A stretch of 64,000 bases of DNA. Origin: Mesorhizobium sp. WSM3859. Lineage in GTDB: Bacteria > Pseudomonadota > Alphaproteobacteria > Rhizobiales > Rhizobiaceae. The stretch covers positions 644,553-708,552 of the forward strand of contig NZ_NSGG01000001.1 in the NCBI RefSeq assembly GCF_002295065.1. The letters are read 5' to 3'. The notes beneath the pieces were generated by a model, which saw only the letters and a list, made by a program, of their open reading frames with translations, had not been told where the DNA came from and made no database searches. The translations under genes and the position numbers were made by a program. Shown here piece after piece: positions 1-8,242 of the stretch (the first letter of the stretch is position 1; each line of letters begins with the position of its first letter).

Positions 1-824
1 TCCTTGTTGAAATACTCGGTCTCGTCGAGCGTCAGATGCTGAATCAGCGGCTCGCCGAACACCCGCATGCCCTTCTGCCGGGCGCGGCGGATAGCCTCGT
101 GGCTCTGCTCGCACGAGACATGCACGACATAGAGCGGCACGCCGGCCATGTCGGCGATCATGATGGCCCGGTTTGTCGCCTCGCCTTCCACTTCCGGCGG
201 ACGCGAATAGGCGTGCCCCTCGGGGCCGTTGTTGCCGGCGGCCAAAAGTTTTTGCGACAGGGCGGCGACCACGTCCCCATTCTCGGCATGCACCAGCGGC
301 AGCGCGCCGAGATCGGCGCAGCGCTGGAACGACGCATACATCTCGTCATCGTCGACCATCAGCGCGCCCTTATAGGCCATGAAGTGCTTGAATGAGGTGA
401 TGCCCCGGTCGACCACCGTCGCCATCTCGTCGAACACCTGCTTGCCCCACCAGGTGATGGCCATGTGGAAGGAATAGTCACACGACGCCTTCGAGGTCTT
501 GTTGTCCCACATCTGCAGCGCTTCCAGCAGCGACTGCTGCGGCGCCGGCAGGCAGAAATCGACCACCATCGTCGTGCCACCGGACAGTGCCGCGCGCGTG
601 CCGGATTCGAAATCGTCGGCCGAATAAGTGCCCATGAAGGGCATTTCGAGATGGGTGTGCGGATCGATGCCGCCCGGCATGACATAGCAGCCGGTGGCGT
701 CGAACTCATGATCGCCATGCAGGTTGGAGCCGATGGCGACGATCTTGCCGTGCTGCATCAGCACGTCGGCCTTCCACGTGCGGTCGGCCGTCACGATGGT
801 GCCGTTGCGGATGACTTTGGTCAT
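1..824 (-). CDS. hydA: Dihydropyrimidinase / D-hydantoinase (3' end cut by window)
   Basis: Cyclic amidohydrolase that opens dihydrouracil or dihydrothymine to the N-carbamoyl beta-amino acid, the second step of reductive pyrimidine breakdown. The visible 274 residues carry the family metal site: DPHTH (His56, His58), SFKHFMAYK with Lys146 as the expected carboxylated lysine and Tyr151 as the substrate-gate tyrosine, HAEN (His179) and VVHVS (His235). The C-terminal part lies beyond the window. The ATG at 824 follows a GGGAGAGAG ribosome-binding site. It is the last visible gene of the unit led by the amidohydrolase at 2303, 13 bases after a small ORF. Its place beside preTA and an N-carbamoyl amidohydrolase favours dihydropyrimidinase over a general hydantoinase. 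Confidence 0.93.
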   Translation of the reverse strand, partial: MTKVIRNGTIVTADRTWKADVLMQHGKIVAIGSNLHGDHEFDATGCYVMPGGIDPHTHLEMPFMGTYSADDFESGTRAALSGGTTMVVDFCLPAPQQSLLEALQMWDNKTSKASCDYSFHMAITWWGKQVFDEMATVVDRGITSFKHFMAYKGALMVDDDEMYASFQRCADLGALPLVHAENGDVVAALSQKLLAAGNNGPEGHAYSRPPEVEGEATNRAIMIADMAGVPLYVVHVSCEQSHEAIRRARQKGMRVFGEPLIQHLTLDETEYFNK

Positions 825-837
825 ATCTCTCTCCCAA

Positions 838-1056
838 CTATTGGTCCCGCTCGATCGCAATATCGCGATAGACCAAGGCGCCACCCGGGTTCATGTAAAT
901 TCCCCAGTCGACGTTTTCGCAGAGAAACGCCGCCGCCTTCTCGATCGTGGAAAATCGAACTGCTTTTCCGCGATTGTTCTCGCTCTTTGGAAAGCATTGA
1001 TACAGACCATCGACCGGAACAGCCTCTTGCCCGGTGCTCCGCTTGACGATCTTCAT
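838..1056 (-). CDS. Small hypothetical protein, translationally coupled in the pyrimidine operon
   Basis: A 72-residue, soluble-looking protein that I do not recognise. Its ATG overlaps the amidohydrolase stop as ATGA at 1053-1056, so it is probably translated by coupling. Dihydropyrimidinase starts 13 bases after its stop. It has one cysteine pair separated far apart (LYQCF and AFLCEN), an aromatic WGIYM stretch and a charged C-terminus, and no signal or membrane segment. A longer reading upstream of this ATG would run inside the amidohydrolase gene in another frame and is not supported. Position argues that it is a real gene and related to the pathway, but function is unknown. Confidence 0.65.
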   Translation of the reverse strand: MKIVKRSTGQEAVPVDGLYQCFPKSENNRGKAVRFSTIEKAAAFLCENVDWGIYMNPGGALVYRDIAIERDQ

Positions 1057-2303
1057 TCGACGATTCCCGCCGTCTCCACCACCGCGTGGAACAAGACGTC
1101 GGCGCCAGCGCTCGCCCATTCCTTGGTGATCTCTTCGGCCTCGTTGTGGCTGAGCCCGTCGACGCAGGGGCACATCACCATCGCGGTCGGCGCGACGCGG
1201 TTGATCCAGCAGGCGTCATGGCCGGCGCCCGAGACGATGTTGCGATGCGAGTAGCCCAGCCTGTCGGCGGCGTCGCGGATCGCCTTGACGCAGTTCTTGT
1301 CGAAGGTGACCGGATCGAAATGACCGACCTGTTCGATCTCATATTTGATGTCGAGCGCATCGCAGATCGTGTCGATGCCTTCGCGGATGCGCCCGTCCAT
1401 GGCGTCGAGCACTTCCTTTTCCGGCGAGCGTATGTCGATGGTGAAGACCGTGCGCCCGGCGATGATGTTGCGCGAGTTCGGATAGGCCTGCATGTGGCCG
1501 ACCGCGCCGACGGCGTCGGGCTGGTAGTCCATGGCGATCTCGTGCACCAGCTCGATGACCCGCGCCATGCCGAGCCCGGCATTGCGGCGCTTCGGCATCG
1601 GCGTCGAGCCGGTATGCGCCTCCTTGCCGGTCAGCGTCACCTGCAGCCATTTCAGGCCCTGGCCGTGGGTGACGACGCCGATGTCGATGCCTTCGTCCTC
1701 CAGGATCGGTCCCTGCTCGATATGCAGTTCGAAGAAAGCGTGGATCTTGCGGTCGCCGACCTTCTCGGTGCCCTTCCAGCCGATGCGTTCGAGCTCCTCG
1801 CCGAACTTTTTGCCGTCCTTGTCGACATGCTGGTAGACATCGGCCTGGTCGAGCACGCCGGCAAAGACGCCGGAGGCCATCATCGCCGGCGCGAAGCGCG
1901 CGCCTTCCTCGTTGGTCCAGTTGGTGACGACGATCGGATGCCTGGTCTTGATGCCGAGATCGTTGAGCGAGCGCACGACTTCCAACCCGCCCAGCACGCC
2001 GAGGACGCCGTCATATTTGCCGCCGGTCGGCTGCGTGTCGAGATGGCTGCCGACATAGACGGGCGGCAGGCTGGGATCGGTGCTTTCGCGGCGGGCGAAC
2101 ATCGTGCCCATCTCGTCGACGCCCATTTCGAGCCCGGCGGCATCGCACCAGCGCTTGAACAGATGGCGGCCCTCGCCATCCTCGTCGGTCACGGTCTGGC
2201 GATTGTTGCCGCCGGCGATGCCGGGGCCAATCTTCGCCATCTCCATGATGGAATCCCACAAGCGGTCTGAATTGATTCGCAGATTTTCGCCCGGCGCGGC
2301 CAT
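1053..2303 (-). CDS. Zn-dependent amidohydrolase, N-carbamoyl-beta-alanine / N-carbamoyl amino acid hydrolase family (M20)
   Basis: Cleaves an N-carbamoyl (or allantoate-type) amino acid to the free amino acid, CO2 and ammonia. Here it most likely acts as beta-ureidopropionase, the third step of pyrimidine reduction. The 416 residues show the M20 binuclear metal motifs: GSHLDTQ (His87, Asp89), GGKYDG (Asp98), NEEGARF (Glu132, Glu133), ELHIEQGP (His194) and a late SHNEAEE (His386). GAGHDA near residue 360 is a substrate-site motif of the family. The ATG at 2303 has GGGAACT upstream. Allantoate amidohydrolase and L-N-carbamoylase share this fold. The neighbours (dihydropyrimidinase, preTA, omega-aminotransferase) decide for the pyrimidine route. 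The promoter region holds two RutR-like operators. Confidence 0.88.
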   Translation of the reverse strand: MAAPGENLRINSDRLWDSIMEMAKIGPGIAGGNNRQTVTDEDGEGRHLFKRWCDAAGLEMGVDEMGTMFARRESTDPSLPPVYVGSHLDTQPTGGKYDGVLGVLGGLEVVRSLNDLGIKTRHPIVVTNWTNEEGARFAPAMMASGVFAGVLDQADVYQHVDKDGKKFGEELERIGWKGTEKVGDRKIHAFFELHIEQGPILEDEGIDIGVVTHGQGLKWLQVTLTGKEAHTGSTPMPKRRNAGLGMARVIELVHEIAMDYQPDAVGAVGHMQAYPNSRNIIAGRTVFTIDIRSPEKEVLDAMDGRIREGIDTICDALDIKYEIEQVGHFDPVTFDKNCVKAIRDAADRLGYSHRNIVSGAGHDACWINRVAPTAMVMCPCVDGLSHNEAEEITKEWASAGADVLFHAVVETAGIVE

Positions 2304-2356
2304 TTGCAGTTCCCATTTGCACCAGAGGTCTTGTCGCCTCTTGAGTGGTTTGCATC

Positions 2357-2372
2357 CTGACCGTATGGTCAG
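2357..2372. promoter_or_regulatory. RutR-like operator, site 1
   Basis: CTGACCGTATGGTCAG contains a perfect TGACC-N4-GGTCA inverted repeat and matches 11 of the 14 defined bases of the E. coli RutR consensus TTGACCANNTGGTCAA. It lies in the divergent promoter region between the amidohydrolase (start 2303) and the TetR gene (start 2425). Confidence 0.65.
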
Positions 2373-2389
2373 CTTTCAGACTACACAAG

Positions 2390-2405
2390 CTGACCAAGCG
2401 GTCAA
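2390..2405. promoter_or_regulatory. RutR-like operator, site 2
   Basis: CTGACCAAGCGGTCAA has the same TGACC-N4-GGTCA core and matches 12 of 14 defined RutR consensus bases. Its centre is 33 bases from the centre of site 1, about three helical turns, so two dimers could bind on the same face. On the minus strand it contains TTGACC, which could double as a -35 box for the amidohydrolase unit. Confidence 0.68.
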
Positions 2406-2424
2406 CGAGAATCTTGGGGAAGAC

Positions 2425-3063
2425 ATGGCCGAAACCACCCGCCCCATGCGCAGACAGGACATAAGGCGGGAGAATGAAAAAGCCATTCTGCTCGCCGCCG
2501 AAAAGGTGTTCGCGGAAGCCGGGTTCGGCGGCGCCACGATGCAGCTGATCGCCGATCTGGCGGGACTGCCGAAGGCAAACCTCCACTATTATTTCGCCAC
2601 CAAGGAAGAGCTTTACCGATCCGTCGTCCAGAACATTTTCGAGATCTGGCTGCAGGCGGCCAATTGCTTCGACGCCGCGCGCGGCCCGGTGGACGGCATC
2701 AGCGCCTATATCGACGCCAAGATGGAGATATCGCGCCGCCACCCGGACGGTTCGAAAGTCTGGGCGTCGGAAGTGATGCACGGTGCGCCGGTGCTTCAGG
2801 ACTATATGGAATCGACCCTGCGCGAATGGACCGACGGCCGCGTCGAGATCATCAGGCGCTGGATCGACGAGGGCAAGATGGACCCGGTCGACCCGCGGCA
2901 TCTGCTCTACATGCTCTGGGCCACGACCCAGCATTACGCCGATTTCGGCCACCAGATCGAGACGCTGAACGGCGGCAAGTCGCTCTCCGACCGGCAATGG
3001 CGAGAAGCCAAGGAGAACATCAAACGGGTGATCCTGACCGGCATCGGCGCCCAGCCTGCCTGA
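2425..3063 (+). CDS. TetR-family regulator, RutR type (copy 1)
   Basis: A 212-residue DNA-binding repressor or activator. The N-terminal TetR helix-turn-helix is around residues 25-60 (GATMQLIADLAGLPKANLHYYFATK). The C-terminal half ends with LYMLWATTQHYADF, the signature stretch of the RutR/YcdC C-terminal domain. The ATG at 2425 is chosen because GGGGAAG sits directly upstream; the frame stays open further upstream only because of base composition. It is divergent from the amidohydrolase operon and two RutR-like palindromes lie between them, so it probably controls that operon and itself. Uracil or thymine is the likely effector by analogy with E. coli RutR. Confidence 0.85.
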   Translation: MAETTRPMRRQDIRRENEKAILLAAEKVFAEAGFGGATMQLIADLAGLPKANLHYYFATKEELYRSVVQNIFEIWLQAANCFDAARGPVDGISAYIDAKMEISRRHPDGSKVWASEVMHGAPVLQDYMESTLREWTDGRVEIIRRWIDEGKMDPVDPRHLLYMLWATTQHYADFGHQIETLNGGKSLSDRQWREAKENIKRVILTGIGAQPA

Positions 3064-3076
3064 ATCGCACCACTGT

Positions 3077-3104
3077 CGAGGTCGGCGCTTCTTAGCCGAC
3101 CTCG
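3077..3104. terminator. Stem-loop between convergent genes
   Basis: CGAGGTCGGC and GCCGACCTCG form a perfect 10-bp stem with an 8-base loop between the converging ends of the TetR gene and the aminotransferase. No clear T-run follows, so it may be a transcript end-stabilising hairpin and not a classical intrinsic terminator. A second weaker hairpin (CGGACA / TGTCCG) follows at about 3117-3148. Confidence 0.45.
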
Positions 3105-3158
3105 CCCAGCCGCTTCGCGGACACCCCCCTGAACGGGAAGGATGTCCGCACCGGCCAA

Positions 3159-4487
3159 TCAGTCGATCGACCTCAGAACATCGCGCACATGGTCGATCAG
3201 CTCGTTGATCTGGCCCTTGGTGATGATCAGCGGCGGCGACAGCGCGATGATGTCGCCGGTGGTGCGGATAAGCGCGCCGCGCTCGAAGGCCTTGACGAAG
3301 GCCGAGAACGCCCGCTTGGTCGGGCTGCCGGCGATCGGCGCCAGCTCGATCGCGCCAATCAGGCCGATGTTGCGGATGTCGATGACATGCGGCTCGCCCT
3401 TGAGCGAATGCAGCGCGTCTTCCCAGTACGGCGCCAGTTCCTCGCCGCGCGTCAACAGGCCCTCTTCCTTGTAGGTGTCCAGAGTGCCGAGCGCCGCGGC
3501 GCAGGCGATCGGATTGCCCGAATAGGTGTAGCCGTGGAAGAACTCGATCATGTGCTCGGGGCCGGTCATGAAGGCGTCGTGGATCTCCTTCTTGACGAAC
3601 ACCGCGCCCATCGGGATGACGCCGTTGGAGACGCCCTTGGCGGTGGTCATGATATCCGGCGTGACACCGAAATAGTCCGCCGCGAAAGGCGCGCCGAGGC
3701 GGCCGAAGCCGGTGATCACTTCATCGAAAATCAACAATATGCCGTGCTTCGTGCAGATTTCCCGAAGTTTTTGCAGATAGCCCTTCGGCGGCAGGATGAC
3801 GCCGGTGGAGCCGGCGACCGGCTCGACGATGACGGCCGCGATGGTCGAGGCGTCATGCAGCGTGACGAGACGCTCGAGCTCGTTGGCGAGTTCCGCGCCA
3901 TGTTCCGGCACGCCCTTCGAGAAGGCGTTCTTCTCGGGCAGATGCGTGTGCGGCAGGTGGTCGACGCCGCCGAGCAGCGTGCCAAACATCTTGCGGTTGG
4001 TGACGATGCCGCCGACCGAGATGCCGCCGAAATTGACGCCGTGATAGCCGCGCTCGCGGCCGATCAGCCGGGTGCGCGAGCCTTCGCCTTTCACGCGGTG
4101 ATAGGCGATCGCCATCTTGAGCGCGGTCTCCACCGATTCCGATCCGGAATTGGTGAAGAAGACATGGTCCATGCCCTTGGGCGCGATATCGACCAGGCGG
4201 TTCGCCAACTCGAACACGATCGGGTGGCCCATCTGGAAGGCCGGCGCGTAATCCAGTTCGGCCGCCTGGTTCTGGATCGCCTCGGTGATCTTCGGCCGGC
4301 AATGGCCGGCGTTGACGCACCACAGGCCGGCCGTGCCGTCGAGCACCTTGCGGCCGTCGCTGGTCGTGTAGTGCATGTCCTTGGCGGACACGAACATGCG
4401 TGGCGCCTGCTTGAACTGACGGTTTGCCGTGAACGGCATCCAGAATGCGCTGAGATCGTTCGGCGTGACTTTCAGCCGGTTGGACAT
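3159..4487 (-). CDS. Class III omega-amino acid:pyruvate aminotransferase
   Basis: PLP enzyme of fold type I, class III. It probably transaminates beta-alanine (or beta-aminoisobutyrate) to the semialdehyde, so finishing pyrimidine breakdown. The 442 residues contain GSESVETALK (PLP phosphate site), FDEVITGFGRLG (the Asp contacting the PLP ring nitrogen), and TTAKGVSNG with the Schiff-base lysine. The ATG at 4487 is preferred over an upstream TTG because AGGGGAAG lies about 11 bases before it. The gene converges with copy 1 of the TetR regulator. It is divergent from copy 2, with a RutR-like operator between them. Substrate is inferred from context; the family also includes taurine and putrescine aminotransferases. 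Confidence 0.88.
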   Translation of the reverse strand: MSNRLKVTPNDLSAFWMPFTANRQFKQAPRMFVSAKDMHYTTSDGRKVLDGTAGLWCVNAGHCRPKITEAIQNQAAELDYAPAFQMGHPIVFELANRLVDIAPKGMDHVFFTNSGSESVETALKMAIAYHRVKGEGSRTRLIGRERGYHGVNFGGISVGGIVTNRKMFGTLLGGVDHLPHTHLPEKNAFSKGVPEHGAELANELERLVTLHDASTIAAVIVEPVAGSTGVILPPKGYLQKLREICTKHGILLIFDEVITGFGRLGAPFAADYFGVTPDIMTTAKGVSNGVIPMGAVFVKKEIHDAFMTGPEHMIEFFHGYTYSGNPIACAAALGTLDTYKEEGLLTRGEELAPYWEDALHSLKGEPHVIDIRNIGLIGAIELAPIAGSPTKRAFSAFVKAFERGALIRTTGDIIALSPPLIITKGQINELIDHVRDVLRSID

Positions 4488-4565
4488 AGCCAAGACTTCC
4501 CCTTGTAACCTGTTTCGGTGCGGCCAACGCTTGGTCTTTGCTGCGTTTTCGTGCTACGCAAATTT

Positions 4566-4581
4566 TTGACCGGTTGGACAA
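4566..4581. promoter_or_regulatory. RutR-like operator, site 3
   Basis: TTGACCGGTTGGACAA is an inverted repeat matching 12 of 14 defined bases of the RutR consensus. It sits 78 bases upstream of the aminotransferase start and 129 bases upstream of the second RutR-type gene. Two TGGTCCAGA direct repeats at 4665-4673 and 4678-4686, closer to the regulator start, may be further weak sites. Confidence 0.68.
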
Positions 4582-4710
4582 ACGTTAGCGCCGCCAGTCG
4601 GCGGTCAGGGGATTACTAGCGGAAATGCGGCATAAAAAGCGCGCTCCACAGCCCAAGGAAAAACTGGTCCAGACAATTGGTCCAGATGGCCAGCGCGGCG
4701 GGCCGCAAGG

Positions 4711-5352
4711 ATGACGGACACGATGGAAGGCTCCGCTCCCCGCCGCACCCGCATCCAGCAGGAAAAGCGCGAAGTGATCCTCGAAGCCGCGCTCGAAGTC
4801 TTCTCCGCAAACGGCTTTCGCGGCTCGACCATCGACCAGATCGCCGAAGCCGCCGGCATGTCGAAGCCGAACCTTCTCTATTACTTCCGCCGCAAGGAAG
4901 ACATTCACGAGACGTTGATGCAGCGCCTGCTCGACACCTGGCTGGCGCCTTTGCGCGAGCTGGACGACATCGGCGACCCGCTGACGGAGCTAAGAAGCTA
5001 TATCCGCAGGAAGCTGGAGATGGCGCGCGACTTCCCGCGCGAAAGCCGGCTCTTCGCCAATGAGATCCTGCAGGGCGCGCCCCGCATCAAGCCGATGCTG
5101 GAGGGCGAGCTGAAGACCCTGGTCGACGAGAAAGCCGCCGTCATCAAGGGCTGGATGCGCGCCGGCAAGATCGCCCGCACCGATCCCTGGCATCTGATCT
5201 TCTCGATCTGGGCGACGACGCAGCACTATGCCGATTTCGACGTCCAGGTGCGCGCCGTGCTCGGCGCCGACCGCGGCGGCGACGGCCGCTTCGAGGACGC
5301 GGCAAGGTTCCTCGAGCAGCTGTTTCTGGATGGGTTGAAGCCGAAGGGATAG
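4711..5352 (+). CDS. rutR: TetR-family regulator RutR-like (copy 2)
   Basis: A 213-residue TetR repressor. The helix-turn-helix (STIDQIAEAAGMSKPNLLYYF) is near residues 39-60 and the C-terminal signature FSIWATTQHYADF is near residues 167-179, as in RutR, the uracil/thymine-responsive regulator of pyrimidine use. GCAAGG abuts the first ATG, which is too close to serve it. The ATG at 4723 has AAGGA at a normal distance and may be the true start, giving 209 residues. It is paralogous to copy 1 at 2425. It is divergent from the aminotransferase, with an operator between. The base composition and codon use match the neighbours. Confidence 0.85.
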   Translation: MTDTMEGSAPRRTRIQQEKREVILEAALEVFSANGFRGSTIDQIAEAAGMSKPNLLYYFRRKEDIHETLMQRLLDTWLAPLRELDDIGDPLTELRSYIRRKLEMARDFPRESRLFANEILQGAPRIKPMLEGELKTLVDEKAAVIKGWMRAGKIARTDPWHLIFSIWATTQHYADFDVQVRAVLGADRGGDGRFEDAARFLEQLFLDGLKPKG

Positions 5353-5431
5353 CGTCGACAAGATGGCTTAGCGGGTGCGACCCCGCTCGTCATCTGGTTG
5401 TTGCCAACCTTGGAGACTGGCCGAGGCGCCT

Positions 5432-5625
5432 ATCACTTCGTCATCCACGGGCGGAGCGGGAGCGAAGCGGACGCGGAGACCCGAGGATCCATTCCGTTAC
5501 CTTGATCGAAGGGCGCTGCGGCGCAGAATTCTGCACCGCAGAAGCGCATTGAAGTCACGGAATGGATCCTCGGGTCTGCGCTGCGTCGCTACGCTCCTTG
5601 CTCCGCCCGTGGATGACGAAGTGAT
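5432..5625. repeat. Large imperfect palindrome (repeat family D, about 194 bp)
   Basis: The left arm starts ATCACTTCGTCATCCACGGG and the right arm ends with its reverse complement. The arms also share GACCCGAGGATCCATTCCGT and pair over about 65 bases each. It fills most of the 322-base gap between the RutR-like gene and the XRE regulator. No ORF in it looks real. It resembles the MITE-like intergenic palindromes common in rhizobial genomes. Confidence 0.8.
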
Positions 5626-5674
5626 GGGCTTGCCGCTGCCTTTCTCGGACGGCTCCGCCTGGCAGCGATCGACC

Positions 5675-6547
5675 TCACGCGCTGCGCCGCTCGGTCGGCA
5701 GCCCCTCGAGCAGCTTCTTCAGCTTGGCAACCGAATTCTGCTCCGCCAGCGGCGTATAGACGATCAGCCTCATATCCGAGCCGTCGTCGATCGACAGGCT
5801 CATATGCTCGAACGTCATCGCGCCGGCGATCGGATGGCGCAGATGCTTCAGCCCGGAAAGCCGGTGCACGACATCGCGCTGCGGCCACCATTCGCGGAAT
5901 TCGGGGCTCGAGCGCATCATCAGCGCGATCAGCCGCTCGAAATCAGGATCGCCGGTGTATTTCGCGCTCTCGGCGCGGAACGCGGCGAGCGTTGCACGGG
6001 CTACTTGCTCCCAGTCGACCAGCAGATGCCGCCGATGCGGATCGGTGAACACCCCGTGGATGATGTTGCGGGCATCGCCCTCTAGCTGGCCGTAGTCGCC
6101 GAAGACGGCGACGGCCGCGTCGTTCCAGGCCAGCACGTCCCAGCGCGGGCCGACGACATAGGCGGGCTGCAGCACCAGGCTCTGCAGCATGTGCAGCAGG
6201 GGTCCCTCGACCTTTGTCTGCACGATGCGCCGCCGCTCCGGCTGCTGGCGGCCGGCCAGCGTGAACAAATGCCGCTGCTCGGCGTCGTCGAGCCGCAGCG
6301 CCTGGCAGAGCGCCGACAGCACCTCGACCGAGGGCCGCACGTCCCTGCCCTGCTCCAGCCAGGTGTACCAGGTCGTGCCGACGCCGGCGATCATCGCCAC
6401 TTCCTCGCGCCTTAAGCCCGGCGTGCGCCGCCGCGCGCCGCAAGCGATGCCGGCGGCATCGGGCGAAAGCCTCTCGCGGCGCGAACGCAGGAAGGCGCCA
6501 AGCTCGCGCCGGCGGTGATCTTCGGGAGAATGGGTCGCGACATCCAT
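5675..6547 (-). CDS. XRE-family regulator with MmyB-like ligand-binding domain
   Basis: A 290-residue transcription regulator. The N-terminal XRE helix-turn-helix spans roughly residues 12-90 (RTPGLRREEVAMIAGVGTTW, then YTWLEQGRDVRPS), and the C-terminal MmyB-like domain carries the typical RWDVLAWNDAAVAVFGDYGQ and DPHRRHLLVDWEQVAR. This family usually represses or activates a divergent dehydrogenase operon. That matches here, since two SDR genes start 104 bases away on the other strand. The ATG at 6547 begins MDVATHSPEDHRRRELG. Translation upstream of it is unlike the family. Ligand unknown. Confidence 0.87.
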   Translation of the reverse strand: MDVATHSPEDHRRRELGAFLRSRRERLSPDAAGIACGARRRTPGLRREEVAMIAGVGTTWYTWLEQGRDVRPSVEVLSALCQALRLDDAEQRHLFTLAGRQQPERRRIVQTKVEGPLLHMLQSLVLQPAYVVGPRWDVLAWNDAAVAVFGDYGQLEGDARNIIHGVFTDPHRRHLLVDWEQVARATLAAFRAESAKYTGDPDFERLIALMMRSSPEFREWWPQRDVVHRLSGLKHLRHPIAGAMTFEHMSLSIDDGSDMRLIVYTPLAEQNSVAKLKKLLEGLPTERRSA

Positions 6548-6650
6548 GCGCTTATTATAGCAGTATTGATACCAGGATAAAGTTTGAACTGTTTGAGACG
6601 CGCGCCGTGTCCCATCTTTCCGTTCAGAGCAGCGCAAGGAGGCTCTGGAC

Positions 6651-7496
6651 ATGGAACTCAAGGACAAAACCATTCTCGTCACCGGCTCGACCGATGGCGT
6701 CGGCCGTGTGGTCGCCGAAAGGCTCGGCGCCGCCGGCGCCCGCGTGCTGGTGCATGGCCGCGACGAAGGCCGCGGCAAGGCGACGGTCGCCGCGATCGGG
6801 GCCAAGGGCGGCAAGGCGGAATTCCTCGCCGCCGACCTCGCTTCGCTTGCCGAAGTACGCCGCCTCGCCGAAGCGGTGCGCGCCAGGACAGACCGGCTCG
6901 ACATCCTGATCAACAATGCCGGAGTCGGCACCGGCGGCCAAGGCGCCAAGCGGCAGGTCAGCGCCGACGGCTACGAGCTGCGCTTCGCCGTCAACTATCT
7001 CGCAGGCTTCCTGCTGACCTCCGAGCTTCTGCCTTTGCTCAAGGCAAGCGCGCCGGCGCGCATCGTCAATGTCGCGTCGGCCGGCCAGCAAGCGATCGAC
7101 TTCGACGATGTCATGCTGACGCATGGCTATAGCGGCGTGCGCGCCTACTGCCAGAGCAAGCTGGCGCAAATCCTGTTCACCATCGATCTGGCGGAGCAGC
7201 TCGACGGCACCGGCGTCAGCGTCAACGCCTTGCACCCGGCCAGCTACATGGACACCACGATGGTCAGGCAGGCCGGCGTCACGCCATGGAGCTCGGTCGA
7301 AACCGGCGCCGACGCTATCCTCAACCTGGCGACATCACCGGCGCTCGAAGGGCGCAGCGGCCGCTATTTCGACGGCCAGCGTGAATCGCGCGCCGATGCC
7401 CAGGCCTATGACGAAAAGGCTCGTCGCCGATTGCGGACGCTGAGCCTCGAACTGATCGGTCACCCATCACCAGCATCCAGGAAACAGCACTCATGA
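6651..7496 (+). CDS. Short-chain dehydrogenase/reductase (SDR)
   Basis: A 281-residue NAD(P)-dependent oxidoreductase. The N-terminal Rossmann motif is TGSTDGVG, followed by LINNAGVG, and the active site is VNVASAGQ with YCQSK (Tyr-x3-Lys). The C-terminal extension is similar to the retinol-dehydrogenase/protochlorophyllide-reductase-like SDR branch. AAGGAGG lies upstream of the ATG. Its stop overlaps the start of the next SDR gene (ATGA at 7493-7496), so the two are co-translated. It is divergent from the MmyB-type regulator, which probably controls it. Substrate unknown. Confidence 0.85.
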   Translation: MELKDKTILVTGSTDGVGRVVAERLGAAGARVLVHGRDEGRGKATVAAIGAKGGKAEFLAADLASLAEVRRLAEAVRARTDRLDILINNAGVGTGGQGAKRQVSADGYELRFAVNYLAGFLLTSELLPLLKASAPARIVNVASAGQQAIDFDDVMLTHGYSGVRAYCQSKLAQILFTIDLAEQLDGTGVSVNALHPASYMDTTMVRQAGVTPWSSVETGADAILNLATSPALEGRSGRYFDGQRESRADAQAYDEKARRRLRTLSLELIGHPSPASRKQHS

Positions 7497-8215
7497 GCGA
7501 CACCATCGAACATTGCGTCATCATCGGCGGCTCATCCGGCATTGGGCTCGCAACGGCCAGGCGGCTGGTCGGCCCCGGCATGAAAGTCACGATCACCGGC
7601 CGCAACGAGGAAAAACTTAAGGCTGCGTGGAAAAGCCTCGACGGCTCAGCCGACAAGGCAGCGTTCGACGCCACCAAGCCGGATGAAGTCCGGCTGTTCT
7701 TCGAGCGCCTCGGGCCGTTCGATCACCTGGTTCTCGCCGCCAGCGGCGGTAAGGGGCTGGGGCCGTTCGCGACGCTCGACCTCGCCGATATAGGCAGCGG
7801 TGTCGACGAGAAGATCCGGCCGCAATTGTCCTGCCTGCAGGCGGCCCTGCCGACCTTGAACAAGGCCGGATCCGTCACTTTCATCTCGGCCGTCTCAGCG
7901 CAGATCGCAGCACCCGGCGTCGCCGGCATCGGCGCCATCAACGGCATGCTCCTGACCGTCGCGCCGATCCTGGCGGTGGAGCTGAAGCCGCTGCGCGTCA
8001 ACGTCGTGGCGCCCGGCGTCATCGACACGCCCTGGTGGGATTTTCTTCCCGATCAGCAGCGGCAGGCGGTGTTTGCCGAATATGCCGGCAAGACGCCGGT
8101 CGGCCGCATCGGCCGCGCCGAGGATGTCGCCGAAGCGATAGCTTTCCTGGTTTCCAACGGCTTCATGACCGGCCAGGTACTGACCTGCGACGGCGGCCTG
8201 CGGTTTGCGGCGTGA
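7493..8215 (+). CDS. SDR-fold protein lacking the catalytic Tyr/Lys
   Basis: A 240-residue protein with a clear SDR Rossmann fold: IIGGSSGIGLATAR, then LVLAASGG, and a C-terminal GRAEDVAEAIAFLVSNGFMT with TCDGG. The region where SDR enzymes carry Tyr-x3-Lys reads VAGIGAINGML, so Ile146 and Asn150 replace the Tyr and Lys; Ser132 or Ser135 remains. It may be a non-classical reductase or a binding or regulatory partner of the preceding SDR, with which it overlaps by four bases (ATGA). The Gly-rich cofactor site is intact. Function unknown. Confidence 0.82.
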   Translation: MSDTIEHCVIIGGSSGIGLATARRLVGPGMKVTITGRNEEKLKAAWKSLDGSADKAAFDATKPDEVRLFFERLGPFDHLVLAASGGKGLGPFATLDLADIGSGVDEKIRPQLSCLQAALPTLNKAGSVTFISAVSAQIAAPGVAGIGAINGMLLTVAPILAVELKPLRVNVVAPGVIDTPWWDFLPDQQRQAVFAEYAGKTPVGRIGRAEDVAEAIAFLVSNGFMTGQVLTCDGGLRFAA

Positions 8216-8242
8216 GTGGTAGTGGGCGAAAATCCGACGTCA

